Of a stretch of DNA of 64,000 nucleotides, positions 25,577 to 35,805 are shown piece by piece; within the stretch, counting starts at the first letter, position 1, and the number at the start of each line of letters is the position of its first letter. This DNA is from Rheinheimera aquimaris (GTDB lineage Bacteria; Pseudomonadota; Gammaproteobacteria; Enterobacterales; Alteromonadaceae), in the NCBI RefSeq assembly GCF_020531985.1, contig NZ_JAJAVQ010000008.1, positions 1 to 64,000 on the forward strand, in the 5' to 3' direction. The notes beneath the pieces were generated by a model that saw only the letters and a program-made list of their open reading frames with translations, had not been told where the DNA came from and searched no databases. Position numbers and translations under genes: made by a program.

Positions 25577-27196
25577 TTATAGTTTAAACCTGCCGACCAG
25601 TTCATTCAGCTGTATCGCTAAGCGCGATAACTCGGTTGCACTGGCTGTCGTCTGGTTAGAGCCCGCTGCAGTCTGGGCTGCCAGATCGCTGATGGTGACA
25701 ATATTACGGTCGATTTCACGCGCAACTTTAGACTGCTCTTCCGCTGCACCGGCAATTACATGGTTCTGATCGCTGATTGCGGTGATATTTTCTGCAATCA
25801 ATTCCAGTGCATCTGCAGCTGCGGCGACAACATTCTGTGCATTATCTGCATTACCACTGATAAGTTGCATTGCATTTACTGCTTCACTGGCAGAACCCTG
25901 TACCTGTTGGATCATCTGTTCAATTTCGCCGGTAGAGGTTTGTGTGCGATGTGCCAGACTGCGCACTTCGTCTGCTACCACCGCAAAACCGCGGCCTGCT
26001 TCACCGGCACGGGCAGCTTCAATGGCAGCATTCAGTGCCAGCAGGTTTGTTTGCTCTGCTACGCTGCGGATAACTTCCAGCACCTGGTTAATAGACGTCA
26101 CTTTCTCAGCCAGGGTGTTAATAACTTTAGTACTCTGACGCACTTCGCCGTTCATTTTTTCAATTACGCTGCGGGTCTGCAGCACTTTTTGTGTACCGTC
26201 TTTTGCCAGGCTGGCAGATTGTACAGAAGCTTCTGACGTTTTAAGTGCAGTACCCGCGACTTCATCGACGGCGGAACTCATCTCAGTAATGGCTGTTGCT
26301 GCTTGCTGCACTTCATCATTTTGTAACTGCAGCGCTTTGGCAGACTCGTCTGTTACTACATTAAGCTCTTCTGCAGCGGAGGCCAACTGACTGGATGAGC
26401 TGGAAATGTGGCTTATCGCATCACGCAGTTTTTGTTGCATCTGCGACAGGGCGTTAGCCAGTGAAGTTAATTCATCGTTACCTTCTACCGTTAAAGACCT
26501 GGTTAAGTCGCCATCCGCAATATACTGAGCTGAAACAACAGCTTGCGATAATGGCTGACTAATACTACGGGAAATTAACAAAGCAATGGCTATAGCGATA
26601 ATAACAGCGACAATAATCAATGCCACGACAGCCCATTTTGCCGATTCATACGTTGCAATAGAGATTTTACGGGCCTCAGCTGCCGCTTTCTGGTTTAACT
26701 CAGATAACTGCCCGAGGACTGAAACCATCTGATCAGATAACGGGTTCATCTGATCTAACAAATCTTGCGCTGCACCGAGTTCTTCCTGGCGTAGAAAGTC
26801 GAGCGCTTTTTGTTGCAATTCTGTGTATTGTTTATCAACATCAGAAAACTGTTGATATAGAGTTCGCTCTTCAGGCATATAAACAGTCGCTTCGTACTTG
26901 TTGCTGATCTCTGACTTTTCACTGTTTAACTGCTTAATGCGCTCAAAAGTCGCACCTTCCTGGGTAATATCAATCGCCAGCAATAACCTGAGCGTCATCG
27001 CCCGGGTTTCTGCCGTCAGCGATTCGACCTGCCCCAGATAACTTATTGAAGGCAGTAAGTTGGATTCAACCAGATCAGCCTGTTCCCGAACCTTAGACAA
27101 ACTCTGAACACTAAATATGCCCGTTATCGCCAGCAACAGTGCCAAAGCACCAAAAGCCGCCAGTAAACGTTTTTGTATCGTTATGGACCGTAACAT
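25577..27196 (-). CDS. methyl-accepting chemotaxis protein
   Basis: A 539-residue transmembrane receptor. First membrane helix at about 11-33, a periplasmic four-helix-bundle sensor (about 34-188), second membrane helix (about 190-212), HAMP domain (about 213-265) and a cytoplasmic signalling coiled coil with the hairpin tip [20 protein letters not shown] near residue 390 that contacts CheA/CheW. No C-terminal CheR-docking pentapeptide. It has a strong GAGGTG ribosome site and a sigma-28 type promoter, so it should be co-expressed with flagellar class III genes. The ligand cannot be told from sequence. Single-gene unit. Confidence 0.95.
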   Translation of the reverse strand: MLRSITIQKRLLAAFGALALLLAITGIFSVQSLSKVREQADLVESNLLPSISYLGQVESLTAETRAMTLRLLLAIDITQEGATFERIKQLNSEKSEISNKYEATVYMPEERTLYQQFSDVDKQYTELQQKALDFLRQEELGAAQDLLDQMNPLSDQMVSVLGQLSELNQKAAAEARKISIATYESAKWAVVALIIVAVIIAIAIALLISRSISQPLSQAVVSAQYIADGDLTRSLTVEGNDELTSLANALSQMQQKLRDAISHISSSSSQLASAAEELNVVTDESAKALQLQNDEVQQAATAITEMSSAVDEVAGTALKTSEASVQSASLAKDGTQKVLQTRSVIEKMNGEVRQSTKVINTLAEKVTSINQVLEVIRSVAEQTNLLALNAAIEAARAGEAGRGFAVVADEVRSLAHRTQTSTGEIEQMIQQVQGSASEAVNAMQLISGNADNAQNVVAAAADALELIAENITAISDQNHVIAGAAEEQSKVAREIDRNIVTISDLAAQTAAGSNQTTASATELSRLAIQLNELVGRFKL

Positions 27197-27281
27197 TTAT
27201 CACCTCTTTCTGCCTGCAGGTTCTTCACCAAGCTACATTCACACTACATTATGTTGCAGGAAATGTCTTACTAAACAATAT

Positions 27282-27308
27282 TTAGCGGCTATGCCAGCAC
27301 TTACTTTA
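27282..27308 (-). promoter_or_regulatory. sigma-28 (FliA) promoter of the chemotaxis receptor gene
   Basis: On the minus strand TAAAGTAA, an 11-base spacer, then GCCGCTAA. The flagellar sigma consensus is TAAAGTTT-N11-GCCGATAA, so 13 of 16 positions match with exact spacing. Transcription would begin about 78 bases before ATG 27196. Confidence 0.75.
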
Positions 27309-27378
27309 GCCATAGAGACCAACGCTTGCCAGCAATAATGCTAAATTCTGTCATGAATTAGCATCAGAAACTACCAAT

Positions 27379-27403
27379 AAAAAAGGCCGCTTACGCGACC
27401 TCT
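27379..27403 (-). terminator. terminator of pckA
   Basis: Minus-strand stem AGGTCGC / GCGGCCT (one G-T pair), loop GTAA, followed by six T residues. Confidence 0.85.
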
Positions 27404-27419
27404 TTATCAGAATTGCTGA

Positions 27420-29021
27420 TTACAGTTGCGGACCTGCAGCAACCAGTGCTTTACCTTCAGCATTGTCGGTGAACTTAACAAAGTTGTCGACAAAACGCTT
27501 GGCTAAATCTTTGGCTTTTTCGTCCCACTGCCCGACATTGCTATAGGTATTGCGCGGGTCCAGAATAGACGCATCATCTACACCAGGTAACGCCTTTGGC
27601 ATTGCCAGATTAAAATACGGCAACTGAACAAATTCGGTGTTCTCAATGCTGCCGTCTAAAATAGCATCGATAATGGCCCGCGTCGCTTTAATAGAAATAC
27701 GTTTACCACTGCCGTTCCAGCCAGTATTCACTAAATAAGCTTCAGCGCCTGAAGCTTCCATGCGCTTACCCAGCACTTCGGCATACTTGGTTGGGTGCAG
27801 GCTTAAAAATGCTGCACCAAAACAGCTGGAGAAAGTCGGTGTTGGTTCTGTAATACCCCGCTCAGTACCGGCCAGTTTAGCAGTAAAACCCGACAGGAAG
27901 TGATATTTAGCCTGATCTTTTGTCAGTTTCGATACCGGTGGTAATACACCAAACGCATCAGCTGTTAAAAAAATCACTTTTTTGGCATGACCGGCTTTAG
28001 ACACTGGCGTTACGATATTATCAATATGATAAATCGGGTATGACACGCGGGTGTTTTCAGTTTTAGAACCATCATTAAAGTCAATTTCGCCGTCAGCCAG
28101 CACTGTCACGTTTTCCAGCAGTGCATCGCGACGGATAGCATTGTAGATATCAGGCTCGTTTTCTTGCGACAGGTTGATGGTTTTTGCGTAACAACCGCCT
28201 TCAAAATTAAATACGCCGTCGTCATCCCAGCCGTGCTCATCATCACCAATCAGCTGCCGCTTAGGATCGGTTGATAACGTGGTTTTACCGGTACCGGATA
28301 AACCGAAGAACACGGCGACATCACCATCTTTGCCGACATTAGCTGAACAGTGCATAGACGCGACGCCTTGCAGTGGTAAAAAGTAGTTCATCATCGAGAA
28401 CATACCTTTTTTCATCTCACCGCCGTACCAGGTACCGCCGATCAGCTGAATACGCTCAGTCAGGTTAAAGGCGACAAAGTTTTCGGAATTCAGGCCATGG
28501 CGTTGCCAATCCGGATTAGTGCACTTGGCACCATTCATTACAATGAAATCCGGCTGGTAAGTTTTCAGCTCTGCATCCGTCGGACGGATAAACATGTTTT
28601 TAACGAAATGCGCCTGCCAGGCAACCTCTGTAATAAACCTTACCGCCAGGCGGGTGTCAGCGTTGGCGCCGCAGTAAGTGTCGACAACAAATAAACGCTT
28701 ACCCGATAACTGCTTAGTGACCAGCGACTTCAGATCTGCCCATACGTCAGGTGTTATAGCTTTATTGTCGTTTTTGCCCTGATCAGACCACCACACAGTA
28801 TCGCGGGTCGTGTCATCACGCACAATGTATTTGTCTTTTGGTGAGCGGCCGGTAAAGATACCAGTATCGACTGAAACCGCGCCCAGTTTGGTCAGTTTGC
28901 CTTGTTCATAACCTTGTAAACCAGCACGGGTTTCTTCCGTAAATAACTGATCATACGAAGGGTTATAAATAATTTCCGTGACATCTGTGATGCCGTATTG
29001 GCTCAGATCCAGATCGGACAT
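27420..29021 (-). CDS. pckA: phosphoenolpyruvate carboxykinase (ATP)
   Basis: Converts oxaloacetate and ATP to phosphoenolpyruvate, CO2 and ADP, the entry step of gluconeogenesis. The 533 residues match the ATP-dependent family (E. coli 540). Visible motifs: [10 protein letters not shown] near 58, the metal/substrate region with [12 protein letters not shown] near 198, the kinase-1a P-loop [11 protein letters not shown] near 241 and kinase-2 [13 protein letters not shown] just after it; R-rich [13 protein letters not shown] near 376. A TTAGGAG ribosome site precedes ATG 29021. In many relatives pckA lies beside hslO; here the gsp operon, nudE and cysQ lie between. Confidence 0.98.
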   Translation of the reverse strand: MSDLDLSQYGITDVTEIIYNPSYDQLFTEETRAGLQGYEQGKLTKLGAVSVDTGIFTGRSPKDKYIVRDDTTRDTVWWSDQGKNDNKAITPDVWADLKSLVTKQLSGKRLFVVDTYCGANADTRLAVRFITEVAWQAHFVKNMFIRPTDAELKTYQPDFIVMNGAKCTNPDWQRHGLNSENFVAFNLTERIQLIGGTWYGGEMKKGMFSMMNYFLPLQGVASMHCSANVGKDGDVAVFFGLSGTGKTTLSTDPKRQLIGDDEHGWDDDGVFNFEGGCYAKTINLSQENEPDIYNAIRRDALLENVTVLADGEIDFNDGSKTENTRVSYPIYHIDNIVTPVSKAGHAKKVIFLTADAFGVLPPVSKLTKDQAKYHFLSGFTAKLAGTERGITEPTPTFSSCFGAAFLSLHPTKYAEVLGKRMEASGAEAYLVNTGWNGSGKRISIKATRAIIDAILDGSIENTEFVQLPYFNLAMPKALPGVDDASILDPRNTYSNVGQWDEKAKDLAKRFVDNFVKFTDNAEGKALVAAGPQL

Positions 29022-29272
29022 GATGTAACTCCTAAGGGTACTGTAGGTAAGGGTGCAGTCTCTGGCGGACTTAATTTTCAGGAATTTTTGTCACTTAGTT
29101 TGTTGCTCTGTGCAAAAACCCAGCCGCATAATAACGTTTTTCCGTTTTAAAAGATAGGCAAAAAAATACGAGACAGGCCTAAAAGGCCCGCCACAACTGA
29201 CTTTTAAAGAGTTGAAAGAATTTAAAACCCAGGTGAAAGTGGTACTGAAAGTTCAATAAATCACTTTCAGGA

Positions 29273-30103
29273 TCAGGCAGTCAGGTTACGCTGTGTTGGA
29301 CGTGATTTAACGAGTTGCTGCCAGGGTATGCTGGCTTGCCCCATCACCATAAAATCAGGATTAGCCAGTGTATCGCGTTGATTGTAGCTGAGCGCAGTAA
29401 ACTCACTATCAAGAATTTTACCACCGGCCTCTTCAACAATTACATGCACGGCGCCGGTATCCCACTCGCCGGTTGGCCCCAAACGCATATAACAATCGGC
29501 TTTACCCTCTGCTACCAGGCAGCTTTTTAGTGAACAGCTACCGAGCGCGATATATTCAACATGCTCAGTGCTGTGTAATAAATCGACGATCGGCTGTAAC
29601 GGCTGGCGTCGGCTGATGGCAATTTTCAGGGTATCGCCCGCCTGATGATGGTTTACTTTCATCCGGTTAATCAGGTTGCGCTGCTGTTTAAACGCCCCAT
29701 TACCACGGCTGGCATAGTACATAATGTCTTCTTTGGGCCAGTAGATCACACCAAGTGCTGGCCAGCCATACTCAACCAAAGCAACGCTGACCGCAAAATC
29801 ACCGCTTCTGGCGACAAACTCCTGCGTACCGTCCATCGGGTCTATCAGCCAGTAACGCGGCCAGTCCTGACGCTGGGCTAACGGCACTAAATGTGATTCT
29901 TCTGAGATAATCGGAATGTTAGGGGTCAATTCAGACAGGTGGTTGATAATAATCCGGTTTGCGGCCAGATCGGCGCTGGTTACCGGGCTTAAGTCAGCTT
30001 TTTGCTGCTGCTGAAAATCACCACTTTGATATAACCGCCATAACTCTGCCCCAGCCTCGCGGGCCGCGGTTTTAACAGGGTCAAGCAGTCTGCTTAAAAA
30101 CAT
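29273..30103 (-). CDS. cysQ: 3'(2'),5'-bisphosphate nucleotidase
   Basis: A lithium-sensitive, Mg-dependent phosphatase that turns 3'-phosphoadenosine 5'-phosphate (a by-product of sulfate assimilation) into AMP. The 276 residues carry the inositol-phosphatase metal motifs: EESH near 71, DPMDGTQEFV near 92 and GEWDTGAVHVIVEEAGG near 217. Its start overlaps the end of nudE by 23 bases, so the two are co-translated; nudE-cysQ pairs beside the type II secretion operon also occur in Vibrio. After its stop, 29022-29272 contains no gene; I see only short GAAAGT/ACTTTC inverted repeats and a small GGCCT-AAA-AGGCC hairpin. Confidence 0.95.
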   Translation of the reverse strand: MFLSRLLDPVKTAAREAGAELWRLYQSGDFQQQQKADLSPVTSADLAANRIIINHLSELTPNIPIISEESHLVPLAQRQDWPRYWLIDPMDGTQEFVARSGDFAVSVALVEYGWPALGVIYWPKEDIMYYASRGNGAFKQQRNLINRMKVNHHQAGDTLKIAISRRQPLQPIVDLLHSTEHVEYIALGSCSLKSCLVAEGKADCYMRLGPTGEWDTGAVHVIVEEAGGKILDSEFTALSYNQRDTLANPDFMVMGQASIPWQQLVKSRPTQRNLTA

Positions 30104-30680
30104 CCGGATTCACTTCCAAATATTGCTGTGCTAATAACAGGGCGGCAACACTTCTGGCTTCGGTAAAGTCAGCCTGCTGCAGCAAGGCGTCACTTTGCTG
30201 GCGGGGCCAGCTGACCAGTTCTAACGGCTCAGGTTCGTCGCCTTCTAAGCTTTCTGCATATAAATCAAAGGCCAGAACTATATGCATTGTAGCATTAAAA
30301 TAGCCTGGAGCTAACGCCAGTGACTTTAACTGTACAAAACGGCGCGCGCCAAAACCGATCTCTTCTTTCAGTTCCCGGTTCGCAGCCGTAAGAATGTCTT
30401 CACCCGGGTCGATTAAGCCCTTAGGAAAGCCCAACTGGTAATCATGCGTACCAGCACAATATTCGCGCACCAAGTAGAAGTGAGCATCATCCGGGCAGGC
30501 AATAATCATGACGGCTCCGCGCCCGCTACCGCGCATGCGCTCATAAGTGCGCTGCACGCCGTTGCTAAACTGCAGCTCCAGTTGTTCAATCTTAAACAGA
30601 CGGCTTTGGGCAACGATATCGGCGCTTAATATTTCCGGCTTTTGTTTGCTGTTATGTTTGTCGTGCTGCCGCTGCGTCAT
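30081..30680 (-). CDS. nudE: ADP compounds hydrolase NudE
   Basis: A Nudix hydrolase acting on ADP-ribose, Ap3A, Ap2A and NADH. The Nudix box is GLIDPGEDILTAANRELKEE at about residues 87-106. Length 199 (E. coli 186). Preceding segment YCAGTHDYQLGFPKG fits the family. First gene of a nudE-cysQ unit, divergent from yrfG. Confidence 0.94.
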   Translation of the reverse strand: MTQRQHDKHNSKQKPEILSADIVAQSRLFKIEQLELQFSNGVQRTYERMRGSGRGAVMIIACPDDAHFYLVREYCAGTHDYQLGFPKGLIDPGEDILTAANRELKEEIGFGARRFVQLKSLALAPGYFNATMHIVLAFDLYAESLEGDEPEPLELVSWPRQQSDALLQQADFTEARSVAALLLAQQYLEVNPDVFKQTA

Positions 30681-30738
30681 GCTGCCACCTCTGATACAAT
30701 CCAGGCTGTTACTATAAAACGATTAACAGGAAAAACCT

Positions 30739-31419
30739 ATGCTGAACTGGGCTGAAATTGATACCGTATTGCTGGACATGGACGGAACCCTGCTGGATCT
30801 GCACTACGATAACTATTTCTGGCTGCAGCACCTGCCCAAACGCTGGGCAGAGATAAGCGGTATAAGCCTGGCTGACGCGCAAGCGCAGCTTAAGGCAGAG
30901 TATGCTGAGCTGACCGGTAAGCTGGAATGGTATTGCCTGGATTACTGGGGCAAACGCCTGCAACTACCGATCACCGAGCTAAAGCGTGAAGTGATGCATA
31001 AAATAGCCATGCGCGCTGATGTGCCAGAGTTTCTGACCACATTAAAACAAAGCGGCCGTGACATAGTACTGGTGACCAACGCCCATCCGGGCAGCCTGTC
31101 ATTAAAGATTGAACGTACTGAACTGGCCAATTACATTGATACACTCATTTCTACTCATGAGTTTGGTGTTACTAAAGAAAACTGGGCGTTGTGGCAAAAA
31201 CTGCAGCAGCGGCTCGGGTTTGATCCTGCCCGCACCTTATTCGTTGATGACAGCCTGCCAATTTTAAAAGCCGCTCAGGATTTTGGCATTAAACATCTGC
31301 TGGCCGTGGCTAACCCGGACAGCCAGCAATTAAGCCGGCAAATTACCGAGTTTCCGGCCATTACAGATTACAGCGTGCTGCTCGATGATATCAGAGGTAG
31401 CGCACGCGCTACGCTCTGA
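30739..31419 (+). CDS. yrfG: GMP/IMP nucleotidase YrfG
   Basis: A HAD-superfamily phosphatase that dephosphorylates purine mononucleotides. The nucleophile motif LLDMDGTLLDLHYDNYFW is at about 11-28, motif II is LVTNAHP near 111, and motif III/IV ends TLFVDDSLPILKAA near 166-179. Length 226, like E. coli YrfG (222). Divergent from nudE; its 3' end is convergent with the gsp operon. Confidence 0.95.
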   Translation: MLNWAEIDTVLLDMDGTLLDLHYDNYFWLQHLPKRWAEISGISLADAQAQLKAEYAELTGKLEWYCLDYWGKRLQLPITELKREVMHKIAMRADVPEFLTTLKQSGRDIVLVTNAHPGSLSLKIERTELANYIDTLISTHEFGVTKENWALWQKLQQRLGFDPARTLFVDDSLPILKAAQDFGIKHLLAVANPDSQQLSRQITEFPAITDYSVLLDDIRGSARATL

Positions 31420-31427
31420 CTATCGCA

Positions 31428-32171
31428 TCAGAATCTGATAGGGAAGCGGCCCTGCGCATCAGGTTTACCAAGAAATTGCATTGCCTGATGCACTTCTTTG
31501 GGCATACTGGCGTCTGGTTTTAATGTGCCGTTAACCAGTAACTGTTCAGCATTAAGCACCGCTTTGATATCCAGGCCAAGCAAATTGGCGCCGTCAGTCG
31601 TCAGCACTATAGTGCCGTTGTCACAATCTAACTCACCAAACAGGTTTTGCAGTTCAAGCCAGGTGCCGGTTGGCGTTTGTAGCCTGGCCTCCTGCCAGCT
31701 GGCATTGCCGCTTAACAGCTTACAGCGTGGTTGCCCTTGCTGAAAAGACGGAATATCAAGCACCAGCTCACCACTAGCGTGCACCGGCAGCGGTAAGGAT
31801 AACATCGGTATCAACTGTGCGACCGGCAGCTTAACCAGACCGTCAGTCAGAGCTGCGCCATTAAAGCCGTAGCTGGCATTGCCTTTAAAATAGGGTTGCT
31901 GTGGGTTCTTTGCGCTGCCACTTTGCAACGCAAACTGTAGCTTGCCGGTGAATAGCTGCCAGCCATTCATTCGCCACTGTACGTCTGTCAGTTGTAAATT
32001 CTGATATTGCACGCCAGCAATATTGCCCTGCCATAAAGTGCCGCTGATCCCCCCTAACTGCACCTGAGCAGGCAACGGCACCAGCTTAAACCACCAGCTG
32101 GCCGGCGTCAGAAACACGGTAAACAACAGATAGCTGATGACACCAATAATGATCAGTTTCGCTTTTGTCAT
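31428..32171 (-). CDS. gspN: type II secretion system protein N
   Basis: Last gene of the gsp operon, 247 residues. One N-terminal membrane helix (about 7-25) and a periplasmic beta-rich domain with VQLGGISGTLWQGNIAGVQYQN near residue 37, the GspN signature. GspN is an accessory inner-membrane component whose role is poorly defined; it is not present in every system. Starts 10 bases after the gspM stop. Confidence 0.93.
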   Translation of the reverse strand: MTKAKLIIIGVISYLLFTVFLTPASWWFKLVPLPAQVQLGGISGTLWQGNIAGVQYQNLQLTDVQWRMNGWQLFTGKLQFALQSGSAKNPQQPYFKGNASYGFNGAALTDGLVKLPVAQLIPMLSLPLPVHASGELVLDIPSFQQGQPRCKLLSGNASWQEARLQTPTGTWLELQNLFGELDCDNGTIVLTTDGANLLGLDIKAVLNAEQLLVNGTLKPDASMPKEVHQAMQFLGKPDAQGRFPIRF

Positions 32172-32180
32172 GCCGTTTGC

Positions 32181-32651
32181 TTACTCCACTACAATACGTC
32201 GCACCCGCACTATGCCGGGCTTATCTGCCGTTGCAATATCCAGGTTAACTAACTTAACACCGTGCTGATATTGCAATGTATGCAGCCAGCCCAGCAGTTG
32301 TTCAAAACTGATATCTTCAAGTACTAACGTCAGTTGCTCATTCTGCGGCTGCATCCGGCTGACATTCACTCCGGCACTGCGCGCGCTGTTGCTGATAATT
32401 TGCTGAATACTACCACCGCTGCGGGCAGTCTTATTACCGGCCGCTTTTAGCTGTGGCAGCAGTTGTTGTAACTGGCTTAGTTGTTTTTGGGCTGCCAGTA
32501 CTTTTTGTTGCTGCGCTGCATTTGCCTGATGCAGTGGCTGCCACAACAACCAATAAAACAGGCCGATAGCAACCACTATAGCGGCCCATGTCAACAACCG
32601 CTGCTCACGCTGCTGCAAACCGGCCCACCAGCTTAGGAATTGTTGCTTCAT
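32181..32651 (-). CDS. gspM: type II secretion system protein M
   Basis: A 156-residue bitopic inner-membrane protein: WWAGLQQREQRLLTWAAIVVA starts with a short cytoplasmic end and one transmembrane helix (about 17-37), followed by a coiled coil and a ferredoxin-like periplasmic domain. GspM partners GspL to hold the GspE ATPase at the membrane platform. ATGA overlap with gspL. Confidence 0.93.
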   Translation of the reverse strand: MKQQFLSWWAGLQQREQRLLTWAAIVVAIGLFYWLLWQPLHQANAAQQQKVLAAQKQLSQLQQLLPQLKAAGNKTARSGGSIQQIISNSARSAGVNVSRMQPQNEQLTLVLEDISFEQLLGWLHTLQYQHGVKLVNLDIATADKPGIVRVRRIVVE

Positions 32652-33835
32652 ACTCTGCTCCGCATCGCGATACTGCCCTGAACCTTGCCGCCATCGTTAC
32701 TCAGCGCGCCCTGCTCGACAATAAATCCAGCTTGTTCCAGCGCGGATTTCAGCTTTTCAAAGCTCTGAAAACCATTACCTTTTGCCTGAAAACGTAACTC
32801 TGATCTTTTACCATCGAAGCGCAAATTTTCCAGGCTAATATCCGGCACGCCAGCCAACTGTTGCTGTAGTTTATCCAGCAACACCAGAAAGCTCTGATCG
32901 GTATTGCCGCCAACTGCGGAAAGCTTTTGCTGTAGCTGCATATTAAGGTTAACAATGCGCTCTTGCGGGAAAGCCTGCAGGTAAACCGCCTGACTTTGCT
33001 GCTGCAAAGCCGTATTCTGTCTCGCCAGTTGCCAGTTGTTAACACCCAGCTGCAGCAGATACACCGCCAGACAAGCGCCAACTAACACAGCGCTGCTGCG
33101 CCACAACTGCAGCTGCGGGTTTACTTTACGTTTGGGTTTATAGTCACCTTGTAATAACGTGAAGTCACTGTGCTGCAGTTGACTGGCCAGTAATGCCAGC
33201 GGCAGCTCTGGTTCAGCCAACTGATGGCTTTGCATCAGCTCCTGTGGCCACGGGCTGTAACTGGTCAGCATAGATAACGCAGCCAGTTGCAGGTAATCCC
33301 CCCACCAGGCAGCATCAATAGCCGATACCTGCCAACGGCTTTGCTTCAACAGCCATTGTTCGTGCAACTGAATACATGCAGGTAACTGTTGTTCTGGCAA
33401 TAGCAAAGCATCAGGTAACATGCGGCTGACGCTAAAACCGGCTTCCTGCAGCCAGCTTAGCCACTGCTGCATGCGCTGATGCTGGCAAACCGCTACCTGC
33501 TGGCTGTACTGGCCATCGTGCTGCTCTGTCGCCCCCAGCGCCAGAAACAACTTCTCAATATCCTCAGCTTGTTCTTCTTCAAGCATATAAGGCAGCGCCT
33601 GCAGCAACTGCCGGTTCGGCTTTGCCGGTAAGCTGACCTGTTTTAGCACCACATCTGAAGCCGGCACTAATGCCACTACCGGCCTGCCTCCCAGGCGCAC
33701 AGCCAGCTCAGGTAACTGATCTGCACCGGCAACTTCACCGCTGGCAATCACTTCCTGACTATGGCTGGCCCACACCAGCCAGCTGATGTTGTGCTCTGCC
33801 CGGCTACCTAGCCGGATCACCAACTGTTCACTCAC
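32648..33835 (-). CDS. gspL: type II secretion system protein L
   Basis: A 395-residue protein with a cytoplasmic actin-like domain (1-235) that recruits GspE, one membrane helix (about 248-265, SSAVLVGACLAVYLLQLG) and a periplasmic ferredoxin-like domain (about 320-395) that pairs with GspM. Start and stop overlap gspK and gspM by four bases each. Confidence 0.94.
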   Translation of the reverse strand: MSEQLVIRLGSRAEHNISWLVWASHSQEVIASGEVAGADQLPELAVRLGGRPVVALVPASDVVLKQVSLPAKPNRQLLQALPYMLEEEQAEDIEKLFLALGATEQHDGQYSQQVAVCQHQRMQQWLSWLQEAGFSVSRMLPDALLLPEQQLPACIQLHEQWLLKQSRWQVSAIDAAWWGDYLQLAALSMLTSYSPWPQELMQSHQLAEPELPLALLASQLQHSDFTLLQGDYKPKRKVNPQLQLWRSSAVLVGACLAVYLLQLGVNNWQLARQNTALQQQSQAVYLQAFPQERIVNLNMQLQQKLSAVGGNTDQSFLVLLDKLQQQLAGVPDISLENLRFDGKRSELRFQAKGNGFQSFEKLKSALEQAGFIVEQGALSNDGGKVQGSIAMRSRV

Positions 33836-34824
33836 CCCTGGCCTCCAAATCGCCGGGCCAATACTTTGACCTGATTATTTTCATCTAATTTTAGTACCGA
33901 CGTTAATATGAACCCGCTCTCCAGATAGGCGGCTGTTGCCGTCAGCTGGAAACTGTCAGACTTAACGCTGAGCATGGTTTTTACCTCATCAGGCACAGTA
34001 ATGCCTGCCAGTGCTTCGCTGCCAAACACCTCTTCAATATTGGCAAACCCTTCCTCGGGCCTGCCGGCAATCACATCTGCCGCGCCTTGTTCTGTCAGCT
34101 CCGGAATAAGCGCCGCCAACAACACCGCTGTATCCTCAGTCAGCGTGTTAACATTCAGTACCAGACCACTGTTTTCTGGTATCACGCACACATAGGGCGC
34201 CAGCAGCTGATAATCTGCCGGTGTCATATCCAGAATAACCCTCAGCTCCGACACACTGGCCATCAGACCATTTGCGGTATAGTAGGGAAACTGCAGCGCG
34301 GCATAGTCGTCATCTTCGGCGCTGCCCGCTGTACTTAGCAGGCTGTCTTCGTCTAACCAGTCACCTAAACGGGCCACCAGATACTCTGCAGGCATCGACA
34401 GCTCGCTGCCTTTTAACTCCAGCAGCCGCAAAAAGGCTTTTTGTGCCGGGCTTTGCTCGTTGCGATTGCCATTCTGTGCACTGACATTTTGCAGCGCATT
34501 AATATTAAAACAGCTGTGCAGGTCTTTAATATCACCGGCTATGGTACCGTTCTCAACCGGAAAAGTTGCCCCCTGCAGCGCCCAGTCCTGTGCTAAGTTG
34601 ACACTTTCCTCGCCGGCTAAAGTGCGGCTGAGCAGCACTTTTGCAAACTGTTCGGCCCCCATCGCATACCAGAATGCCTGCTGCTGCTGTTGCACATTTT
34701 GCTGGCGCTGCAGCTGAAGCTGCAGCCGGCCGGTCATATTCACTGCGATTACCACCACAATGGCAATTATCATCAGCACTGCAACCAGTGCCACGCCCTG
34801 CTGACGGCAACGATATGCGTTCAT
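33832..34824 (-). CDS. gspK: type II secretion system minor pseudopilin K
   Basis: A 330-residue large minor pseudopilin that caps the pseudopilus tip with GspI and GspJ. The prepilin cleavage site is in CRQQG-VALVAVLM; as in other GspK proteins, the Glu at mature position 5 found in other pseudopilins is missing. A calcium-binding/saposin-like region follows (about 90-230). Overlaps gspJ and gspL by four bases. Confidence 0.95.
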   Translation of the reverse strand: MNAYRCRQQGVALVAVLMIIAIVVVIAVNMTGRLQLQLQRQQNVQQQQQAFWYAMGAEQFAKVLLSRTLAGEESVNLAQDWALQGATFPVENGTIAGDIKDLHSCFNINALQNVSAQNGNRNEQSPAQKAFLRLLELKGSELSMPAEYLVARLGDWLDEDSLLSTAGSAEDDDYAALQFPYYTANGLMASVSELRVILDMTPADYQLLAPYVCVIPENSGLVLNVNTLTEDTAVLLAALIPELTEQGAADVIAGRPEEGFANIEEVFGSEALAGITVPDEVKTMLSVKSDSFQLTATAAYLESGFILTSVLKLDENNQVKVLARRFGGQG

Positions 34825-35444
34825 TCGCGAGCGCTCTGTGCCACGACTGCATCTGGCAATGTAAAAATCCGTTCCAGATTACCAAGGTTCTCATCGACTA
34901 GTGTCACACGCACTGCCTGCGGGAAATTTGCATCCTGCCAGCGCTCCAGCCATTCCTCGCCCTGTAAATAGTGAACCTCGAACCCGCTTAAGCCCGTTTG
35001 TAACTGTTGTACTTTAGGCTCGGTACCGGTAACCGCATCCGGATACAGCGTAAACAAGCGTTGTAAAGTGCCGTCCTGTAAACGGTAAGCCACCGCCTGG
35101 ATTTCGCTGCGTGGCAATACCATACCCGGGTTGCGCCAGCCCTGGCGCACAAAGCTGATACCGTGATCTTCGCTTTCCAGTAAGAATTTCTCGCCAAACA
35201 GGCGATATTTCGCCGGCGCCTCACCGTCAAGCCGCACATGCCGCACGCTGATCTGCATAAAATCACGTTCCAGCATCAGCATAGTTCGCTGCAGCTGCAC
35301 TAAACGTTCGCTTTCTTGCTGCGATAACTCATCGCTTTGCGTCACACTGCTTAAAATCGCGACTGACGCCAGGCCAACCAGGGCAAAAATAGCCGCGGCC
35401 AGCAGCATTTCAATAAAAGTAAAGCCTGCGCTGCGCTTAACCAC
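34821..35444 (-). CDS. gspJ: type II secretion system minor pseudopilin J
   Basis: A 207-residue minor pseudopilin of the tip complex. Leader VVKRSAG is followed by mature FTFIEMLLAAAIFALVG, with the Glu at position 5. I choose GTG 35444: it has GGGGGAAG upstream and gives a short typical leader; the longer in-frame extension to 35537 lies inside gspI and encodes an implausible Cys-rich start. It then overlaps the gspI stop by eight bases. Confidence 0.92.
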   Translation of the reverse strand: MVKRSAGFTFIEMLLAAAIFALVGLASVAILSSVTQSDELSQQESERLVQLQRTMLMLERDFMQISVRHVRLDGEAPAKYRLFGEKFLLESEDHGISFVRQGWRNPGMVLPRSEIQAVAYRLQDGTLQRLFTLYPDAVTGTEPKVQQLQTGLSGFEVHYLQGEEWLERWQDANFPQAVRVTLVDENLGNLERIFTLPDAVVAQSARE

Positions 35445-35805
35445 CGGGCTTCCCCCGGTAGCTTTGCAACTGGTACAGCACCTGCTCTGGTGACTCGGCC
35501 AAACTGACGCTGATTTGCACCAGACGCAGATCTTCATCGGCCAGTTTGCTCACCTGCTGCTGCCACAACCAGTCACGGTTTGCCATTTTTACTTCGCCCT
35601 GGCTTTTTTCTTTACCGGGCCATTCTTTATCGAGCATCGCCAGTTGCATCTGATTGTCAGCAATATAACTGGCAATGGTTAAATCATCCAATTGGCTGAG
35701 ATTACCGATATGCGCCGAACTGGACTGCATAATCGCCAGACCAGCGGTAGCGAAAATCGCCATTGCCACCAGCAATTCCAGCAACGTAAAGCCACTGTGC
35801 TTCAT
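35437..35805 (-). CDS. gspI: type II secretion system minor pseudopilin I
   Basis: A 122-residue minor pseudopilin. Leader MKHSG, mature FTLLELLVAMAIFATAGLA with Glu5; the rest is the compact globular domain that pairs with GspJ and GspK. ATGA overlap with gspH. Confidence 0.95.
   Translation of the reverse strand: MKHSGFTLLELLVAMAIFATAGLAIMQSSSAHIGNLSQLDDLTIASYIADNQMQLAMLDKEWPGKEKSQGEVKMANRDWLWQQQVSKLADEDLRLVQISVSLAESPEQVLYQLQSYRGKPGG

Noticed and set aside
29022-29272. Possible riboswitch or small ORF upstream of pckA
   Set aside because: Only short GAAAGT/ACTTTC inverted repeats and one small hairpin are visible; no family pattern and no convincing coding frame.
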